Positions 41,923 through 51,569 are shown, counted from the stretch's first letter. The stretch: DNA of 64,000 nt from an uncultured Rhodospirillales bacterium (GCA_913055735.1 CAJXKD010000002.1:124001-188000); one strand, 5' to 3'. The notes: generated from the sequence alone by a model not told the origin. Numbers and translations: made by a program.

Positions 41923-43809
41923 TCAGCTGCCGGCGGCGAGCGGCGGTTCTTGATTGTCCTGCTTGACCTCTGCAGGCAATCCCAGGATGCCGTCGATGTC
42001 TTCGCGGTCGAGGGATTCATGCTCTTCGAGTTTGTCGACAAGCCTGTCAAACCGGTCCCGGTTCTTCGCGATGGTGTCGGCGGCACGTTTATCGGCTTCG
42101 TTCAGCAGATTCCGCACGGCCTCATCGACGGCATGCGCCGTTGCTTCGCTTGTTTTACGCGGCTGGGCGATTTCCCGTCCCAGGAAAGGGTGTTCCTCGC
42201 TTTCCCGTGCATCCATCGGACCGACTGTTTCGGACATGCCCCAACGGGATACCATCATACGCGCCAGGGACGTGGCTTGGTGAATGTCGTCGTCGGCCCC
42301 GGAACTGACATTGCCATACACGGTTTTTTCCGCGGCCCGTCCTGCGAGGATCACCGCGAGCCTGTCGCGGAGAAAGGCTTCGTGCATGATGTAGCGTTCT
42401 TCCTGAGGCAATTGTTGAGTGCCGCCAAGGGCGCGCCCTCGGGGAATGATGGTGACCTTGAAAAGCGGGTCGGCCTCGGGGAGGAAATAGGCAACGGTCG
42501 TATGCCCGGCTTCGTGAACGGCGAGGCGCCGCTTGTCCTTGGGACCTATGGCAAGTGTCCGGACGGCGCCGAGCAGGACCCGTTCGCGCATCTCCTCGAA
42601 ATGGCGCGCGGTCACGTGATCAGCTTTTTCCCGGGCGGCCATCATCGCTGCCTCGTTGACGAGGTTTTTCAGATCCGCGCCCGAGAACCCCGGCGTCCCG
42701 CGGGCGATCACATCGAGATCGACATCGGCGGCGAGGGGGACATCGCGGGCATGGACTTTCAGGATGTCGACCCGCGCTTTCCTGTCGGGAAGGTCGAGGG
42801 TGATGTGGCGATCGAAACGGCCGGGTCGCAACAGGGCAGGATCGAGCACATCCGGACGGTTGGTTGCGGCGAGGACAACGACCGCCTCCCGGCCCGTAAA
42901 GCCGTCGAGTTCGGCGAGGATTTGGTTGAGGGTCTGCTCACGTTCGTCATTGCCGCCGCCGAGGCCGGTGCCGCGCACACGTCCGACGCTGTCCAGTTCA
43001 TCGATGAAGATGATTGCGGGTGCAGCCTTCTTCGCGTCGGCGAAAAGATTACGCACGCGCGAAGCGCCGACACCGACAAACACTTCGATGAATTCCGACG
43101 CCGAAATGGAGAAAAACGGAACGCCCGCTTCCCCGGCGAGGGCTTTCGCCAAGAGGGTCTTGCCGGTTCCTGGCGGGCCCATAAGCAACACCCCCTTGGG
43201 CACTTCGGCCCCAACCCGGCGGTATTGATCGGCGTGCCGCAGATAATCGACCAGCTCGGCGACCTCGCGTTTGGCATTCTCCTGGCCTGCGACGTCGTCG
43301 AAGTTAACGTCCGGTGTTTCCTTTTTCGCATCGCCGCCTGGTGTGCGCAGGAACTTGTCGAGAGCGCCGCCGCGTCCTAATCCACCGGCAACGTTGCCGA
43401 ACATGCGCCGCCAGAACCAAATATAAACGGCGAGCAGGATGATCCATGGCCAGATCCAGCCACTGCCACCGAACAAACCGTCATCGGCGGCCTCCACAGT
43501 CACTTTGACTTTCGCCTTTTCCAAGGATGGCAAAAGGGTATCGTCGCCGAATGCGGGAACACGGGTGCTGAAACCCTGTAATGGGCTGCCAATTCCCTCG
43601 ACGGAGGTTGGTTCAGCGAAGCGTCCTTCGATCTTGTCACCGCTGATCGTCACCGTATCGACGCGGCGTTCGGCAACAAGCGATTTAAATGCGGAATAGG
43701 GAATTTCTGCCGTCGTCCGTTCCGTCGGCGTGACCTTCCCCACGGAATAGATCAACCCGAACAGCAGCAGCAGAAAAAGGACAATGATCCAATTTTGATA
43801 TTTGGGCAA
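41923..43809 (-). CDS. FtsH-type ATP-dependent zinc metalloprotease
   Basis: A 628-residue membrane AAA+ protease. Two membrane segments at residues about 7-23 and 117-134 flank a periplasmic part; the ATPase has Walker A GPPGTGKT (211-218), 'IIFIDELDSVGR' (Walker B) and 'AATNRPDVLDPALLRPGRFD' (SRH with Arg finger); the protease site is HEAGH (432-436). The pore loop reads IEVFVGVG instead of the usual VEMFVGVG. This looks like a divergent or second FtsH rather than the housekeeping copy. The start is TTG at 43809 with AAGGTG upstream; an in-frame stop excludes a longer version. Confidence 0.9.
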   Translation of the reverse strand: MPKYQNWIIVLFLLLLFGLIYSVGKVTPTERTTAEIPYSAFKSLVAERRVDTVTISGDKIEGRFAEPTSVEGIGSPLQGFSTRVPAFGDDTLLPSLEKAKVKVTVEAADDGLFGGSGWIWPWIILLAVYIWFWRRMFGNVAGGLGRGGALDKFLRTPGGDAKKETPDVNFDDVAGQENAKREVAELVDYLRHADQYRRVGAEVPKGVLLMGPPGTGKTLLAKALAGEAGVPFFSISASEFIEVFVGVGASRVRNLFADAKKAAPAIIFIDELDSVGRVRGTGLGGGNDEREQTLNQILAELDGFTGREAVVVLAATNRPDVLDPALLRPGRFDRHITLDLPDRKARVDILKVHARDVPLAADVDLDVIARGTPGFSGADLKNLVNEAAMMAAREKADHVTARHFEEMRERVLLGAVRTLAIGPKDKRRLAVHEAGHTTVAYFLPEADPLFKVTIIPRGRALGGTQQLPQEERYIMHEAFLRDRLAVILAGRAAEKTVYGNVSSGADDDIHQATSLARMMVSRWGMSETVGPMDARESEEHPFLGREIAQPRKTSEATAHAVDEAVRNLLNEADKRAADTIAKNRDRFDRLVDKLEEHESLDREDIDGILGLPAEVKQDNQEPPLAAGS

Positions 43810-44018
43810 ATCCGCACCTTTGGCGTTGGCGCCAGTCCGCGGCTACCGATCGGCCGACCTTAAAGGCGGACAATGGGCAACCGGCCAATGCTCCGTACAG
43901 GATATAGGGAATACCAATCCTTGATCGAGAGCAAGGCAAGTATTTCTTACCTGTAATTGTTTGCCGATGGATTGACCCATGTCATGGTTGTTTTTGGGCT
44001 TTTGGCGGAAAACCGGGA

Positions 44019-44474
44019 ATGGCTGCGACACCGGAAAACCTATCGAATGAAAAACCAGAGGGACGCTGGGAACATTTCTCTCATGGCGCCGATATCGGTA
44101 TCCGGGGATTAGGTCCGACGAAAGACGCGGCTTTTGAAACCGCCGCCATGGCAATGACCTCGGCGATCACAGATCTCGAACGGATCAAGACGCGGGAGAC
44201 CGTGAAGATTTCGTGCCGAGCCGACGACGACGAGATCCTTTTTTACGATTGGATCAATGCGCTCGTTCTCGAGATGTCCGTGCGGGGACTATTGTTTGGG
44301 GAATTCGATGTGCATATCGAGGGCTCGCGGCTGACTGCCACCGCGGCGGGCGAAGCGGTGGATGTCGAGCGCCACGACCCCATCGTCGAAGTGAAAGGGG
44401 CAACGTTTACGGAGCTTGCCGTCTATCGGAACGATAACGGCGATTGGGTGGCGCAATGCATCATCGACGTTTAG
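44019..44474 (+). CDS. Archease, RtcB activator
   Basis: A 151-residue archease. The family begins with a 'HGADIGIRGLG'-type segment (here 'FSHGADIGIRGLGPTKDAAF'), followed by 'LFYDWINALVLEMSVRG' and ends 'YRNDNGDWVAQCIIDV'. Archease helps RtcB to load GMP and turn over. Its stop is 35 bases before rtcB, so they form a pair. It diverges from ftsH. Confidence 0.92.
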   Translation: MAATPENLSNEKPEGRWEHFSHGADIGIRGLGPTKDAAFETAAMAMTSAITDLERIKTRETVKISCRADDDEILFYDWINALVLEMSVRGLLFGEFDVHIEGSRLTATAAGEAVDVERHDPIVEVKGATFTELAVYRNDNGDWVAQCIIDV

Positions 44475-44509
44475 CCCTCGACTGAACGACCGGGTCTCGG
44501 GGAGGAAAG

Positions 44510-45940
44510 ATGGACCCAAGACAACTAACCAAAATCGACGAGTACACCTGGCGGATCGAGCCGGACGCGGAACATCCCGTACCGGCGATCATCTATGCCA
44601 GCGAGGCGCTGATCCGGGATATGGACGACAAGGTCTATGAGCAGGCGGAGAATGTCGCCGCGCTACCCGGTATCGTCGGAGCGTCCTATGCCATGCCCGA
44701 CGCGCATTGGGGGTATGGATTTCCCATTGGGGGTGTTGCGGCGTTCGATCCCGACCTCGGTGGCATCGTCTCGGCCGGCGGTGTTGGCTTCGATATCTCC
44801 TGCGGCGTTCGCGCCCTGGTGACGGGTCTGACGGCGGATGACGTCCGTGGTGTTCAAAAGGAACTCGCTGACGACCTTCTGGCGACGGTGCCAGCCGGCG
44901 TCGGCAGCCGAGGCGAAATTCGCCTTTCTGCGCTTGAAATGGATGCCATGCTTACGGGCGGCGCACGCTGGGCAGTGAAGGAAGGCTATGGGACAGAAAC
45001 CGACCTCGCTCATATCGAGGAAGGTGGCTGTATGTCCGGGGCCGAGCCGGAACAGGTTTCGGATCAGGCTAAAAAGCGCCAGCTCCGCGAGATGGGGACC
45101 CTAGGGTCCGGCAATCACTATCTCGAAGTGCAGGAGGTAGTGGAAATATTCGATCCCGAATTGGCGGCGGCATTCAAACTAGCGGACGGCAATGCGATCG
45201 TTTCCATTCATTGCGGGTCCCGGGGATTGGGCCATCAGATCGGTACGGAGTTTTTGCGCGAAATGGCGGTGGCGGCGGAAAGTTTCGGCATCCATCTGCC
45301 GGACCGGGAATTGGCCTGCGCGCCGCTGCGTTCGGAAGTCGGCCGCCGATATCTTGGGGCAATGCGGGCCGCCATTAACTGCGCCCTCGCCAACCGGCAG
45401 ATCATCACCCACCTCGTGCGCCAGGTGCTCGCCAGAGTCATCCCGAAGGCATCTCTCGATCTGCTATATGACGTCTCCCACAATACCTGCAAGGAAGAGC
45501 GTCATATTGTCGACGGCGTGGAACGTCACTTGTTCGTCCACCGCAAGGGCGCGACCCGCGCCTTCGGTCCTGGTCACCCGGACCTCCCCGACGCGTTCCG
45601 CACGTCGGGTCAGCCGGTGCTGATTGGCGGCAGCATGGGGACGGCCTCCTATGTATTGGCAGGCACGGAGGAAAGCATGCACCGCGCCTTCGGCTCGGCC
45701 TGTCACGGCGCCGGAAGGCTGATGAGCCGGCACGCCGCCAAGAAACGCTGGAGTGGCCGCCAAGTGGTGGATGAGCTTGCCGAACGCGGCATCCTCATCC
45801 GCAGCCCGACCATGCGCGGCGTGGCGGAGGAGGCCCCCGGCGCTTACAAGGATGTCACCGATGTGGTCGACGCCGCCCAGGCGGCGGGACTTGCTCGCAA
45901 GGTGGCCAAGCTCGCGCCGCTGGTGTGCCTCAAAGGTTGA
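44510..45940 (+). CDS. rtcB: RtcB, RNA 3'-phosphate/5'-hydroxyl ligase
   Basis: A 476-residue RNA ligase that seals 2',3'-cyclic phosphate or 3'-phosphate ends to 5'-OH ends using GTP and Mn. Family motifs visible: 'MPDAHWGYGFPIGGVAAFD', 'GVGFDISCGVRAL', 'GSGNHYLEVQEV', 'IHCGSRGLGHQIGTEF', 'YDVSHNTCKEE' and 'RKGATRAF' near the GMP site. Length is normal (about 470-480). It has ATG with GGAGGAAAG upstream. In bacteria such pairs with archease serve RNA repair or tRNA healing. The DUF72 gene overlaps its 3' end region. Confidence 0.95.
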   Translation: MDPRQLTKIDEYTWRIEPDAEHPVPAIIYASEALIRDMDDKVYEQAENVAALPGIVGASYAMPDAHWGYGFPIGGVAAFDPDLGGIVSAGGVGFDISCGVRALVTGLTADDVRGVQKELADDLLATVPAGVGSRGEIRLSALEMDAMLTGGARWAVKEGYGTETDLAHIEEGGCMSGAEPEQVSDQAKKRQLREMGTLGSGNHYLEVQEVVEIFDPELAAAFKLADGNAIVSIHCGSRGLGHQIGTEFLREMAVAAESFGIHLPDRELACAPLRSEVGRRYLGAMRAAINCALANRQIITHLVRQVLARVIPKASLDLLYDVSHNTCKEERHIVDGVERHLFVHRKGATRAFGPGHPDLPDAFRTSGQPVLIGGSMGTASYVLAGTEESMHRAFGSACHGAGRLMSRHAAKKRWSGRQVVDELAERGILIRSPTMRGVAEEAPGAYKDVTDVVDAAQAAGLARKVAKLAPLVCLKG

Positions 45941-45945
45941 ACGGA

Positions 45946-46683
45946 ATGGCCCGGAAGCCACGCCTTGTCATCGGCACCAGTGGCTGGAGCTACCCCGAAT
46001 GGCGGCGTGACTTCTATGCCGGGGTGCCGCAACGTAAATGGCTTGCCCATTACGCGTCCCGATTTTCCGGAATCGAAGTCAACGCTACATTTTATCGCCG
46101 TCAACGGTTCGAAACCTATCAGCTTTGGCACGACGAAACGCCCGCCGGTTTCGTTTTTTCAGTAAAGGGCCATCGCGCCGTTACCCACTACCGTAAACTC
46201 GCCGACGTTTCCGCCAGTGTCGCGCAAATGAAAGAGGATTTGAAACCGCTCGGGAAAAAGCTGGCGGTGGTACTGTGGCAACTGCCGCCGGGATTGCATC
46301 GGGACGATGCTCTTATCAAAGGGTTCCTTGTACATCTGAACGTTTGGCCGGAAACGCGTCACGTTTTGGAGTTCCGACACGAGTCATGGTTCTGCGATCA
46401 AGTTGCTGAAGGCCTCGAAAATCATCGCATGGGCACCGTCATTTCCGACGCGGCGAATTGGCCGCGTTGGGACCGGGTCACGGGCGGGCTCGCTTACATC
46501 CGATTGCATGGCGGTATGGAAACCTACGTATCGGAATACGGAGACGGGGGATTGCGGCCTTGGGCAGAACGGATCAACGCTTGGCGCCGATCTGGAAACG
46601 ACGTGCATGTTTATTTCGACAACGATATCGGCGGTGCCGCTCCCCGCGACGCCGAGCGCTTGATTGCAATGCTGAACGATTAA
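45946..46683 (+). CDS. DUF72 protein (YecE-like)
   Basis: A 245-residue protein beginning MARKPRLVIGTSGWSYPEW, the hallmark DUF72 opening, with 'FSGIEVNATFYRRQ', 'FVFSVKGHRAVTHYRKL', 'VLWQLPPGLHRD', 'LEFRHESWF' and 'YIRLHG' as further family motifs. The fold is a TIM barrel; no enzymatic activity is established. The ATG at 45946 lies five bases after the rtcB stop; an earlier GTG frame overlaps rtcB but is less likely. It ends overlapping the next, convergent gene by four bases. Confidence 0.9.
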   Translation: MARKPRLVIGTSGWSYPEWRRDFYAGVPQRKWLAHYASRFSGIEVNATFYRRQRFETYQLWHDETPAGFVFSVKGHRAVTHYRKLADVSASVAQMKEDLKPLGKKLAVVLWQLPPGLHRDDALIKGFLVHLNVWPETRHVLEFRHESWFCDQVAEGLENHRMGTVISDAANWPRWDRVTGGLAYIRLHGGMETYVSEYGDGGLRPWAERINAWRRSGNDVHVYFDNDIGGAAPRDAERLIAMLND

Positions 46684-47483
46684 GGCGAGGGGGGCGGATC
46701 GCGGTCGGTCGGGATACCGGCAATATGCCGGAAGTAGGCGGCGGCGCGGTTCTTGAACGAGGCTTTCGACGCGCCGAGTAACGGACCCGCATCGCGCAAC
46801 CGGGCGATACTGTAATAGCGCCACACGTCCCCTGCTTCCCGTTCGATAACGTAAAGCTGCTGCAGGTTACCGGGATCGACGACGTCGATGAAGGCAACGC
46901 CCATTCCGCTTGCGTTCACCGTTTCAAACTCGAGCCGGTCGTTTCCACGGGCACGGATGGTCAGCTGAAAAATCACGCCCTTCATGACGTGGTCTTCGTC
47001 CTGCCAGAAATAGAGGCTCTTTCCGGGTTGCAACTCGTCGGTAGAGAAATCGGTTCGCCGTGCCGCCTTGTCCGGTACCGAGAGTGCCGCGGCATCTTCG
47101 AATAGGGGGAACCAACCAGCACGCGAGTCCGACCAATATTTGACCCCCGTAAGGCTGGAAATAGCCGCCAGCCTGCGGATGATCTCCTCGGCGCCACCGG
47201 TTGCCCGGAAGCGGCCGGCGGCGGCCAACAGGATCTTTGCCGGGCCATTAGTCCATTGTGAGCAGGTTGGCGGTTGCCAGCCGTTGGGCAAATCATCTTT
47301 CTCCCAAACGACGACATTCAGGGGCTGGCCGACATCTGCGTAGTCGGGCGATGGAGCTGACACACAAGGCGGCACCGGTCCGGCACTGAGTTCGTTGGCC
47401 GTGGCAGAGGCAGCGAACAGGAGCACGGCGACCAGTAATACCTGGAGGAGGGTGGTTGGCGGACGGAATGCGGGCATTGCCAT
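46680..47483 (-). CDS. Exported protein of unknown function
   Basis: A 267-residue protein with a signal peptide ('TLLQVLLVAVLLFAASATA'). The mature part includes two Cys ('PPCVSAPSP', 'PPTCSQWTNG') and a central beta-rich region ('GVKYWSDSRAGWFPLFEDAA', 'QPGKSLYFWQDEDHVMKGVIF') and ends with 'KNRAAAYFRHIAGIPTDRDPPPSP' style tail. I cannot name its family with confidence. It is 15 bases downstream of pyc on the same strand, so the two may be co-transcribed. Confidence 0.75.
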   Translation of the reverse strand: MAMPAFRPPTTLLQVLLVAVLLFAASATANELSAGPVPPCVSAPSPDYADVGQPLNVVVWEKDDLPNGWQPPTCSQWTNGPAKILLAAAGRFRATGGAEEIIRRLAAISSLTGVKYWSDSRAGWFPLFEDAAALSVPDKAARRTDFSTDELQPGKSLYFWQDEDHVMKGVIFQLTIRARGNDRLEFETVNASGMGVAFIDVVDPGNLQQLYVIEREAGDVWRYYSIARLRDAGPLLGASKASFKNRAAAYFRHIAGIPTDRDPPPSP

Positions 47484-47498
47484 CAAGCGTCCTCCAAC

Positions 47499-50400
47499 CT
47501 AGTCGCTTTCGAAAACGACCAGCAGGTCCTTGGCACCGACCTGCATGCCCATCTCGGCGACCACTTCGGCGACGACGCCGTCTCGCTCCGCCTTGACGGC
47601 GGTTTCCATTTTCATTGCCTCGATGGAAATCAACGTATCGCCACGCAGTACTTTCTGACCGGGTTCGACGACGATCCCAGATACCACGCCGGGCATCGGC
47701 GCGCCAACGTGATCGGGGTTGTCGGCCTCCGCAAGACGATTGGAAGGCCGCGCGATCTCCAGCGATTGGTCGAGGACGCTGACGCTACGCGGCTGGCCGT
47801 TGAGTTCGAAGAATACGGTCCGGTTCCCGTCATCGTCGGGTTCGCCCACAGCCAACAGGCGAATAATCAGCGTTTTGCCGCGCTCGATCTCGACCGAGAT
47901 TTCGTCGCCCGGCTCCATGCCGTAGAAGAAAGTCTTCGTCGGCACCACCGACACATCGCTGAAATGGCGGCGGAAGGCAGCGTATTCGGTGAATACTTGC
48001 GGGTACATCAGATAGGACGCGAGTTCCTTGTCGCTGATGTGTCGGCCGGCTTTCTTCTCGGCCTCTTCCTTGGCAACCTTCAGGTCGGTTTCGGCCATCA
48101 CCGACCCCGGCCGCACGGTGATCGGCTTTTTGCCTGCCAGCACCTTCTTCTGCAGCGCTTCGGGGAAGCCGCCGGGCGGCTGCCCCAGTTCGCCTTTGAA
48201 GAACGAGATGACCGACGCGGGGAAGGCGATTTCCTTATCCGGGTTCATCACGTCTTCCGGCGTCAGGTGACCAGTGATCATCGTCAGCGCCATGTCGCCC
48301 ACCACCTTCGACGACGGCGTCACCTTGACGATGTCACCGAACATCTCGTTGACCTTGGCATAGGCTTGGGCGACTTCCGGCCAGCGCCGGTCGATGCCCA
48401 TGGAGCGCGCCTGTTGACGCAGGTTGGTGTATTGGCCGCCGGGAATTTCGTGGAGGTAAACCTCCGACGCGCCGGAGCGGAAGTCCGCCTCGAACGCCGT
48501 GTAGAGATGGCGGACGTGCTCCCAGTAGGTTGAGATCTGCCGCATGGCGTGGGGATCGAGGCCGGTATCGCGCGGGCCATTGCGCAGCGCTTCGACGATG
48601 GCGCCGAGGTTGGGCTGCGAGGTGAGGCCGCTCATGGAATCGAGGGCGCCGTCCACTGCGTCGGTGCCGGCTTCGACGGCTGCCAGCACGCTCGCCGCGG
48701 AGATCCCCGAGGTATCGTGGGTGTGGAAGTGGATCGGCAGACCGGTTTCCTCTTTCAGCGTCTTGACCAGGATACGTGCCGCCTCCGGCTTGCACAGGCC
48801 CGCCATGTCCTTGATGCCGAGGATATGGGCGCCCGCCGCCTTCAATTCGTGGGCGAGGTCGACGTAATATTTGAGGTCGTATTTGGGCCGGTTGGGATCG
48901 GTAAGATCGCCGGTGTAGCAAATGGACGCCTCGCACAACATGCCGGTTTCGAGTACCGCGTCCATTGCGACTCGCATGTTCTCGACCCAGTTAAGGGAGT
49001 CGAACACGCGAAACAGGTCGATGCCCGCTTCCGCCGATTGCTTGACGAAATAGCGCACCACGTTGTCGGGATAGTTGGTGTAGCCGACGGCGTTGGAGGC
49101 GCGCAGGAGCATTTGCAACAGCACGTTGGGCATGCATTCGCGCAATTCGGCAAGCCGATCCCAAGGGCATTCGTGCAGGAAGCGCATGGCGACGTCGAAG
49201 GTCGCGCCGCCCCAGCATTCCATGGAGAACATCTGCGGCAGCATGGTGGCATAGGCGGGCGCTATGTCCGCTAAATCGCGGGTGCGCATGCGTGTTGCGA
49301 GTAGCGACTGGTGCGCATCGCGCATTGTGGTGTCGGTGAGCAGCACCCGGTCCTGTTCGAGCATCCACTGGGCGAACTTCTCGGCGCCCATTTCGGTAAG
49401 AAGCTGCTTGGTGCCCGGTGGCGGCGTGGCGCCGTCGACAACCGGCGGATGCGGCTGCGCCGCGTAAGCCGGCAATTCGGTGTCTTTCACCTCGGGGTGG
49501 CCGTTGACGATGGTCTCGCCGATGAACGACAGCACCCGTGTGGCGCGGTCGCGCCGCCGTGGGAAGCGGAACAGTTCCGGCGTCTCGTCGATGAAGTTGG
49601 TGGTGTATTCGGCGACCGGGAACCGCGGATGATTGATCACGCTTTCCAGGAACCGCAAATTGGTGGTGACGCCCCGAATGCGAAACTCGCGCAACGCCCG
49701 GTCCATCCGCCGTGCCGCGCCTTCGGGATCGGGGGCCCAGGTCGTGACCTTGACCAGGAGCGAATCGTAATAACGAGTGATGAGCGCGCCGGGGAAGGCG
49801 GTGCCGGCATCGAGGCGCACGCCGAACCCTGCGGGCGAGCGGTAGGCGGTGAGGCGTCCGTAGTCGGGAATGAAATTGTTTTCCGGGTCCTCGGTGGTCA
49901 CCCGGCATTGGATAGCATGGCCCAGCAGGCGAATATCCTCCTGCTTGGGCACGCCGGAAGAGATGTTGCCGATGCGGCCGCCCTGGGCGACGTTGATCTG
50001 CGCCTGGATGAGGTCGATGCCCGTGACCCATTCGGTGACCGTATGCTCGACCTGGATACGCGGGTTAACCTCGATGAAGTAGACGGAACCCGTGTCCGCA
50101 TCCTGGAGGAACTCGACGGTGCCTGCGTTCACGTAATTGGCGGCATGGGCGATCTTGAGTGCCTCTTCACAGAGGGCCGTGCGCCCGGCGTCGTCCAGGT
50201 ATGGGGCGGGCGCGCGCTCGATCACCTTCTGGTGACGGCGCTGCACGGTGCAGTCGCGTTCCCACAGATGCACCACCTCGCCGTAGGTGTCGCCCATGAT
50301 CTGGACCTCGACGTGACGCGCGTTGCGCACCAGTTTCTCGAGATAGACTTCGCCATTGCCGAAGGCAGCCTGTGCTTCGCGGCTGGCGGCGAGGACGTGC

Positions 50401-50963
50401 TCCATCAGGTCGGCGTCGCCATCGACCACCCGCATGCCGCGGCCGCCGCCGCCCCAGGTGGCCTTTACCATCACCGGAAATCCGATTTCGGCGGCCTGGC
50501 GCTTGACCTCGGCCTCGTCGCTGACCGGCAGCGGCTTGGTCGCCGGCATGACCGGCACGCCGGCCTCGGTGGCGAGTGCCCGCGCCGCGACCTTGGAGCC
50601 GAGGCGCCGCATGGTGTCGCCCGACGGGCCGATGAAAATGATGCCCGCCTTTTCGCAGGCGTCGGCGAAATCAGGGTTTTCAGACAGAAAGCCATAGCCC
50701 GGATGGATGGCATCCACATGGGCTTCCTTGGCGATGCGGATGATGTCCGGGATGTCGAGATAGGCCTCGATGGGGCCCTTGTCCGTGCCGCCGACTTGGT
50801 AGCCCTCGTCCGCCTTGTAGCGGTGCAGGGCGAAACGGTCCTCGTTGGAATAGATGGCGACGGTGGAGATGCGTATTTCGTTGGCCGCGCGCATGATGCG
50901 GATGGCGATTTCTGACCGGTTGGCCACCAATAGTTTTTTGATTTTGCGAGGACGGCTGGGCAC
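47499..50963 (-). CDS. pyc: Pyruvate carboxylase
   Basis: A 1154-residue biotin enzyme that makes oxaloacetate from pyruvate, bicarbonate and ATP. Order of domains: biotin carboxylase (residues 8-460; 'KATWGGGGRGMRVV', 'WERDCTVQRRHQKVIE', 'EVNPRIQVEHTVTE'), carboxyltransferase (about 540-830; 'TTMRDAHQSLLATRMR', 'ECWGGATFDVAMRFL', 'HFHTHDTSG'), PYC/OADA region (to about 1010), and biotinyl domain at the end with 'IEAMKMETAV' carrying the biotinylated Lys. Start is a GTG at 50963. A central metabolic gene, unrelated to flagella. Confidence 0.97.
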   Translation of the reverse strand: MPSRPRKIKKLLVANRSEIAIRIMRAANEIRISTVAIYSNEDRFALHRYKADEGYQVGGTDKGPIEAYLDIPDIIRIAKEAHVDAIHPGYGFLSENPDFADACEKAGIIFIGPSGDTMRRLGSKVAARALATEAGVPVMPATKPLPVSDEAEVKRQAAEIGFPVMVKATWGGGGRGMRVVDGDADLMEHVLAASREAQAAFGNGEVYLEKLVRNARHVEVQIMGDTYGEVVHLWERDCTVQRRHQKVIERAPAPYLDDAGRTALCEEALKIAHAANYVNAGTVEFLQDADTGSVYFIEVNPRIQVEHTVTEWVTGIDLIQAQINVAQGGRIGNISSGVPKQEDIRLLGHAIQCRVTTEDPENNFIPDYGRLTAYRSPAGFGVRLDAGTAFPGALITRYYDSLLVKVTTWAPDPEGAARRMDRALREFRIRGVTTNLRFLESVINHPRFPVAEYTTNFIDETPELFRFPRRRDRATRVLSFIGETIVNGHPEVKDTELPAYAAQPHPPVVDGATPPPGTKQLLTEMGAEKFAQWMLEQDRVLLTDTTMRDAHQSLLATRMRTRDLADIAPAYATMLPQMFSMECWGGATFDVAMRFLHECPWDRLAELRECMPNVLLQMLLRASNAVGYTNYPDNVVRYFVKQSAEAGIDLFRVFDSLNWVENMRVAMDAVLETGMLCEASICYTGDLTDPNRPKYDLKYYVDLAHELKAAGAHILGIKDMAGLCKPEAARILVKTLKEETGLPIHFHTHDTSGISAASVLAAVEAGTDAVDGALDSMSGLTSQPNLGAIVEALRNGPRDTGLDPHAMRQISTYWEHVRHLYTAFEADFRSGASEVYLHEIPGGQYTNLRQQARSMGIDRRWPEVAQAYAKVNEMFGDIVKVTPSSKVVGDMALTMITGHLTPEDVMNPDKEIAFPASVISFFKGELGQPPGGFPEALQKKVLAGKKPITVRPGSVMAETDLKVAKEEAEKKAGRHISDKELASYLMYPQVFTEYAAFRRHFSDVSVVPTKTFFYGMEPGDEISVEIERGKTLIIRLLAVGEPDDDGNRTVFFELNGQPRSVSVLDQSLEIARPSNRLAEADNPDHVGAPMPGVVSGIVVEPGQKVLRGDTLISIEAMKMETAVKAERDGVVAEVVAEMGMQVGAKDLLVVFESD

Positions 50964-51091
50964 GGGGACCTACTGCGTTGGGGATGGGATCGGCGGAAAA
51001 TAAGCTAAGAGCTTGATTTTCCCGAAATCTTAGCCCGGAAATCGCGATTTTGCAATGCGGAATGGGTTGGAAGCGGCGGAAACAGTGCCTT

Positions 51092-51460
51092 TTAGGGCCG
51101 GCTTTCCCGATCCGGTGCCGTAAACACCACCAACCAGACGGTTGGTTCGTCATCTGCCGTCCAGGCGACCCTGTGGCGCGTGTGGGCGGGGATGAGCAGC
51201 CAATCGCCGGGACCCACCTCCCGGGGCTCCTCCTCGCCTTCAAACAGCAGTCCGGCCCGGCCCCGAAGGACGGCTACCCATTCGTCCTCCGCCTGGTCGT
51301 ACCATTCGCCCTCGGGCGTCGTGTGGCCAGTGGAGACGATGCGCTCGATCCGCACCCCCGATTGGCGGAGAAGCTCGAGGGTCTCTTCCTCCGCGAGGCG
51401 CTCGGGCAGGCGGGCGAACAGATTGCCGAGAAGGGGAACGGGGGACAGGGGAGAGGGCAT
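51092..51460 (-). CDS. Cupin-domain protein
   Basis: About 122 residues from the ATG at 51460 (MPSPLSPVPLLGNLF). The cupin barrel is visible: 'WVAVLRGRAGLLFEGEEEPR', 'VGPGDWLLIPAHTRHRVAWT', with the metal-type pattern (His near 'TTPEGEWYDQAEDEW' and 'PAHTRHRV'). The frame extends to 51505, but that part lies inside a palindromic repeat (51481-51509), so the later ATG is preferred. Substrate unknown. About 130 bases separate it from pyc, on the same strand. Confidence 0.8.
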   Translation of the reverse strand: MPSPLSPVPLLGNLFARLPERLAEEETLELLRQSGVRIERIVSTGHTTPEGEWYDQAEDEWVAVLRGRAGLLFEGEEEPREVGPGDWLLIPAHTRHRVAWTADDEPTVWLVVFTAPDRESRP

Positions 51461-51480
51461 GGCGGGATTCTCGATTGGCT

Positions 51481-51509
51481 CCTCATGCTTCGATAGGCTC
51501 GGCATGAGG
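51481..51509. repeat. REP-like palindrome 1
   Basis: CCTCATGC and GCATGAGG pair around a 13-base centre reading TTCGATAGGCTCG. Elements of this 'CTTCGACAGGCTCAGCATGAGG' type are widespread intergenic repeats in proteobacteria, as I recall. It lies just upstream of the cupin gene. Confidence 0.65.
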
Positions 51510-51536
51510 GTTTGTTGGTGGCGATATCTAGTCTAA

Positions 51537-51569
51537 GGCCTCGCCCTGAGCTTGTCGAAGGGCGAGGCC
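51537..51569. repeat. REP-like palindrome 2
   Basis: GGCCTCGCCCT and AGGGCGAGGCC form a perfect eleven-base stem around GAGCTTGTCGA. 'CCCTGAGCTTGTCGAAGGG' is the core of a very common family of repeated extragenic palindromes. It is 28 bases from the first and about 80 bases upstream of the pentapeptide gene. Confidence 0.75.

Noticed and set aside
41920..43380. Plus-strand open frame of 486 residues opposite ftsH
   Set aside because: Antisense shadow of the FtsH-type gene, with no domain of its own.
41923..43809. Longer FtsH start upstream of 43809
   Set aside because: An in-frame TAG lies a few codons upstream with no ATG or GTG between.
49311..50915. Plus-strand open frame of 534 residues inside pyc
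   Set aside because: Antisense to the strongly conserved pyruvate carboxylase; long antisense frames are expected in GC-rich genes.
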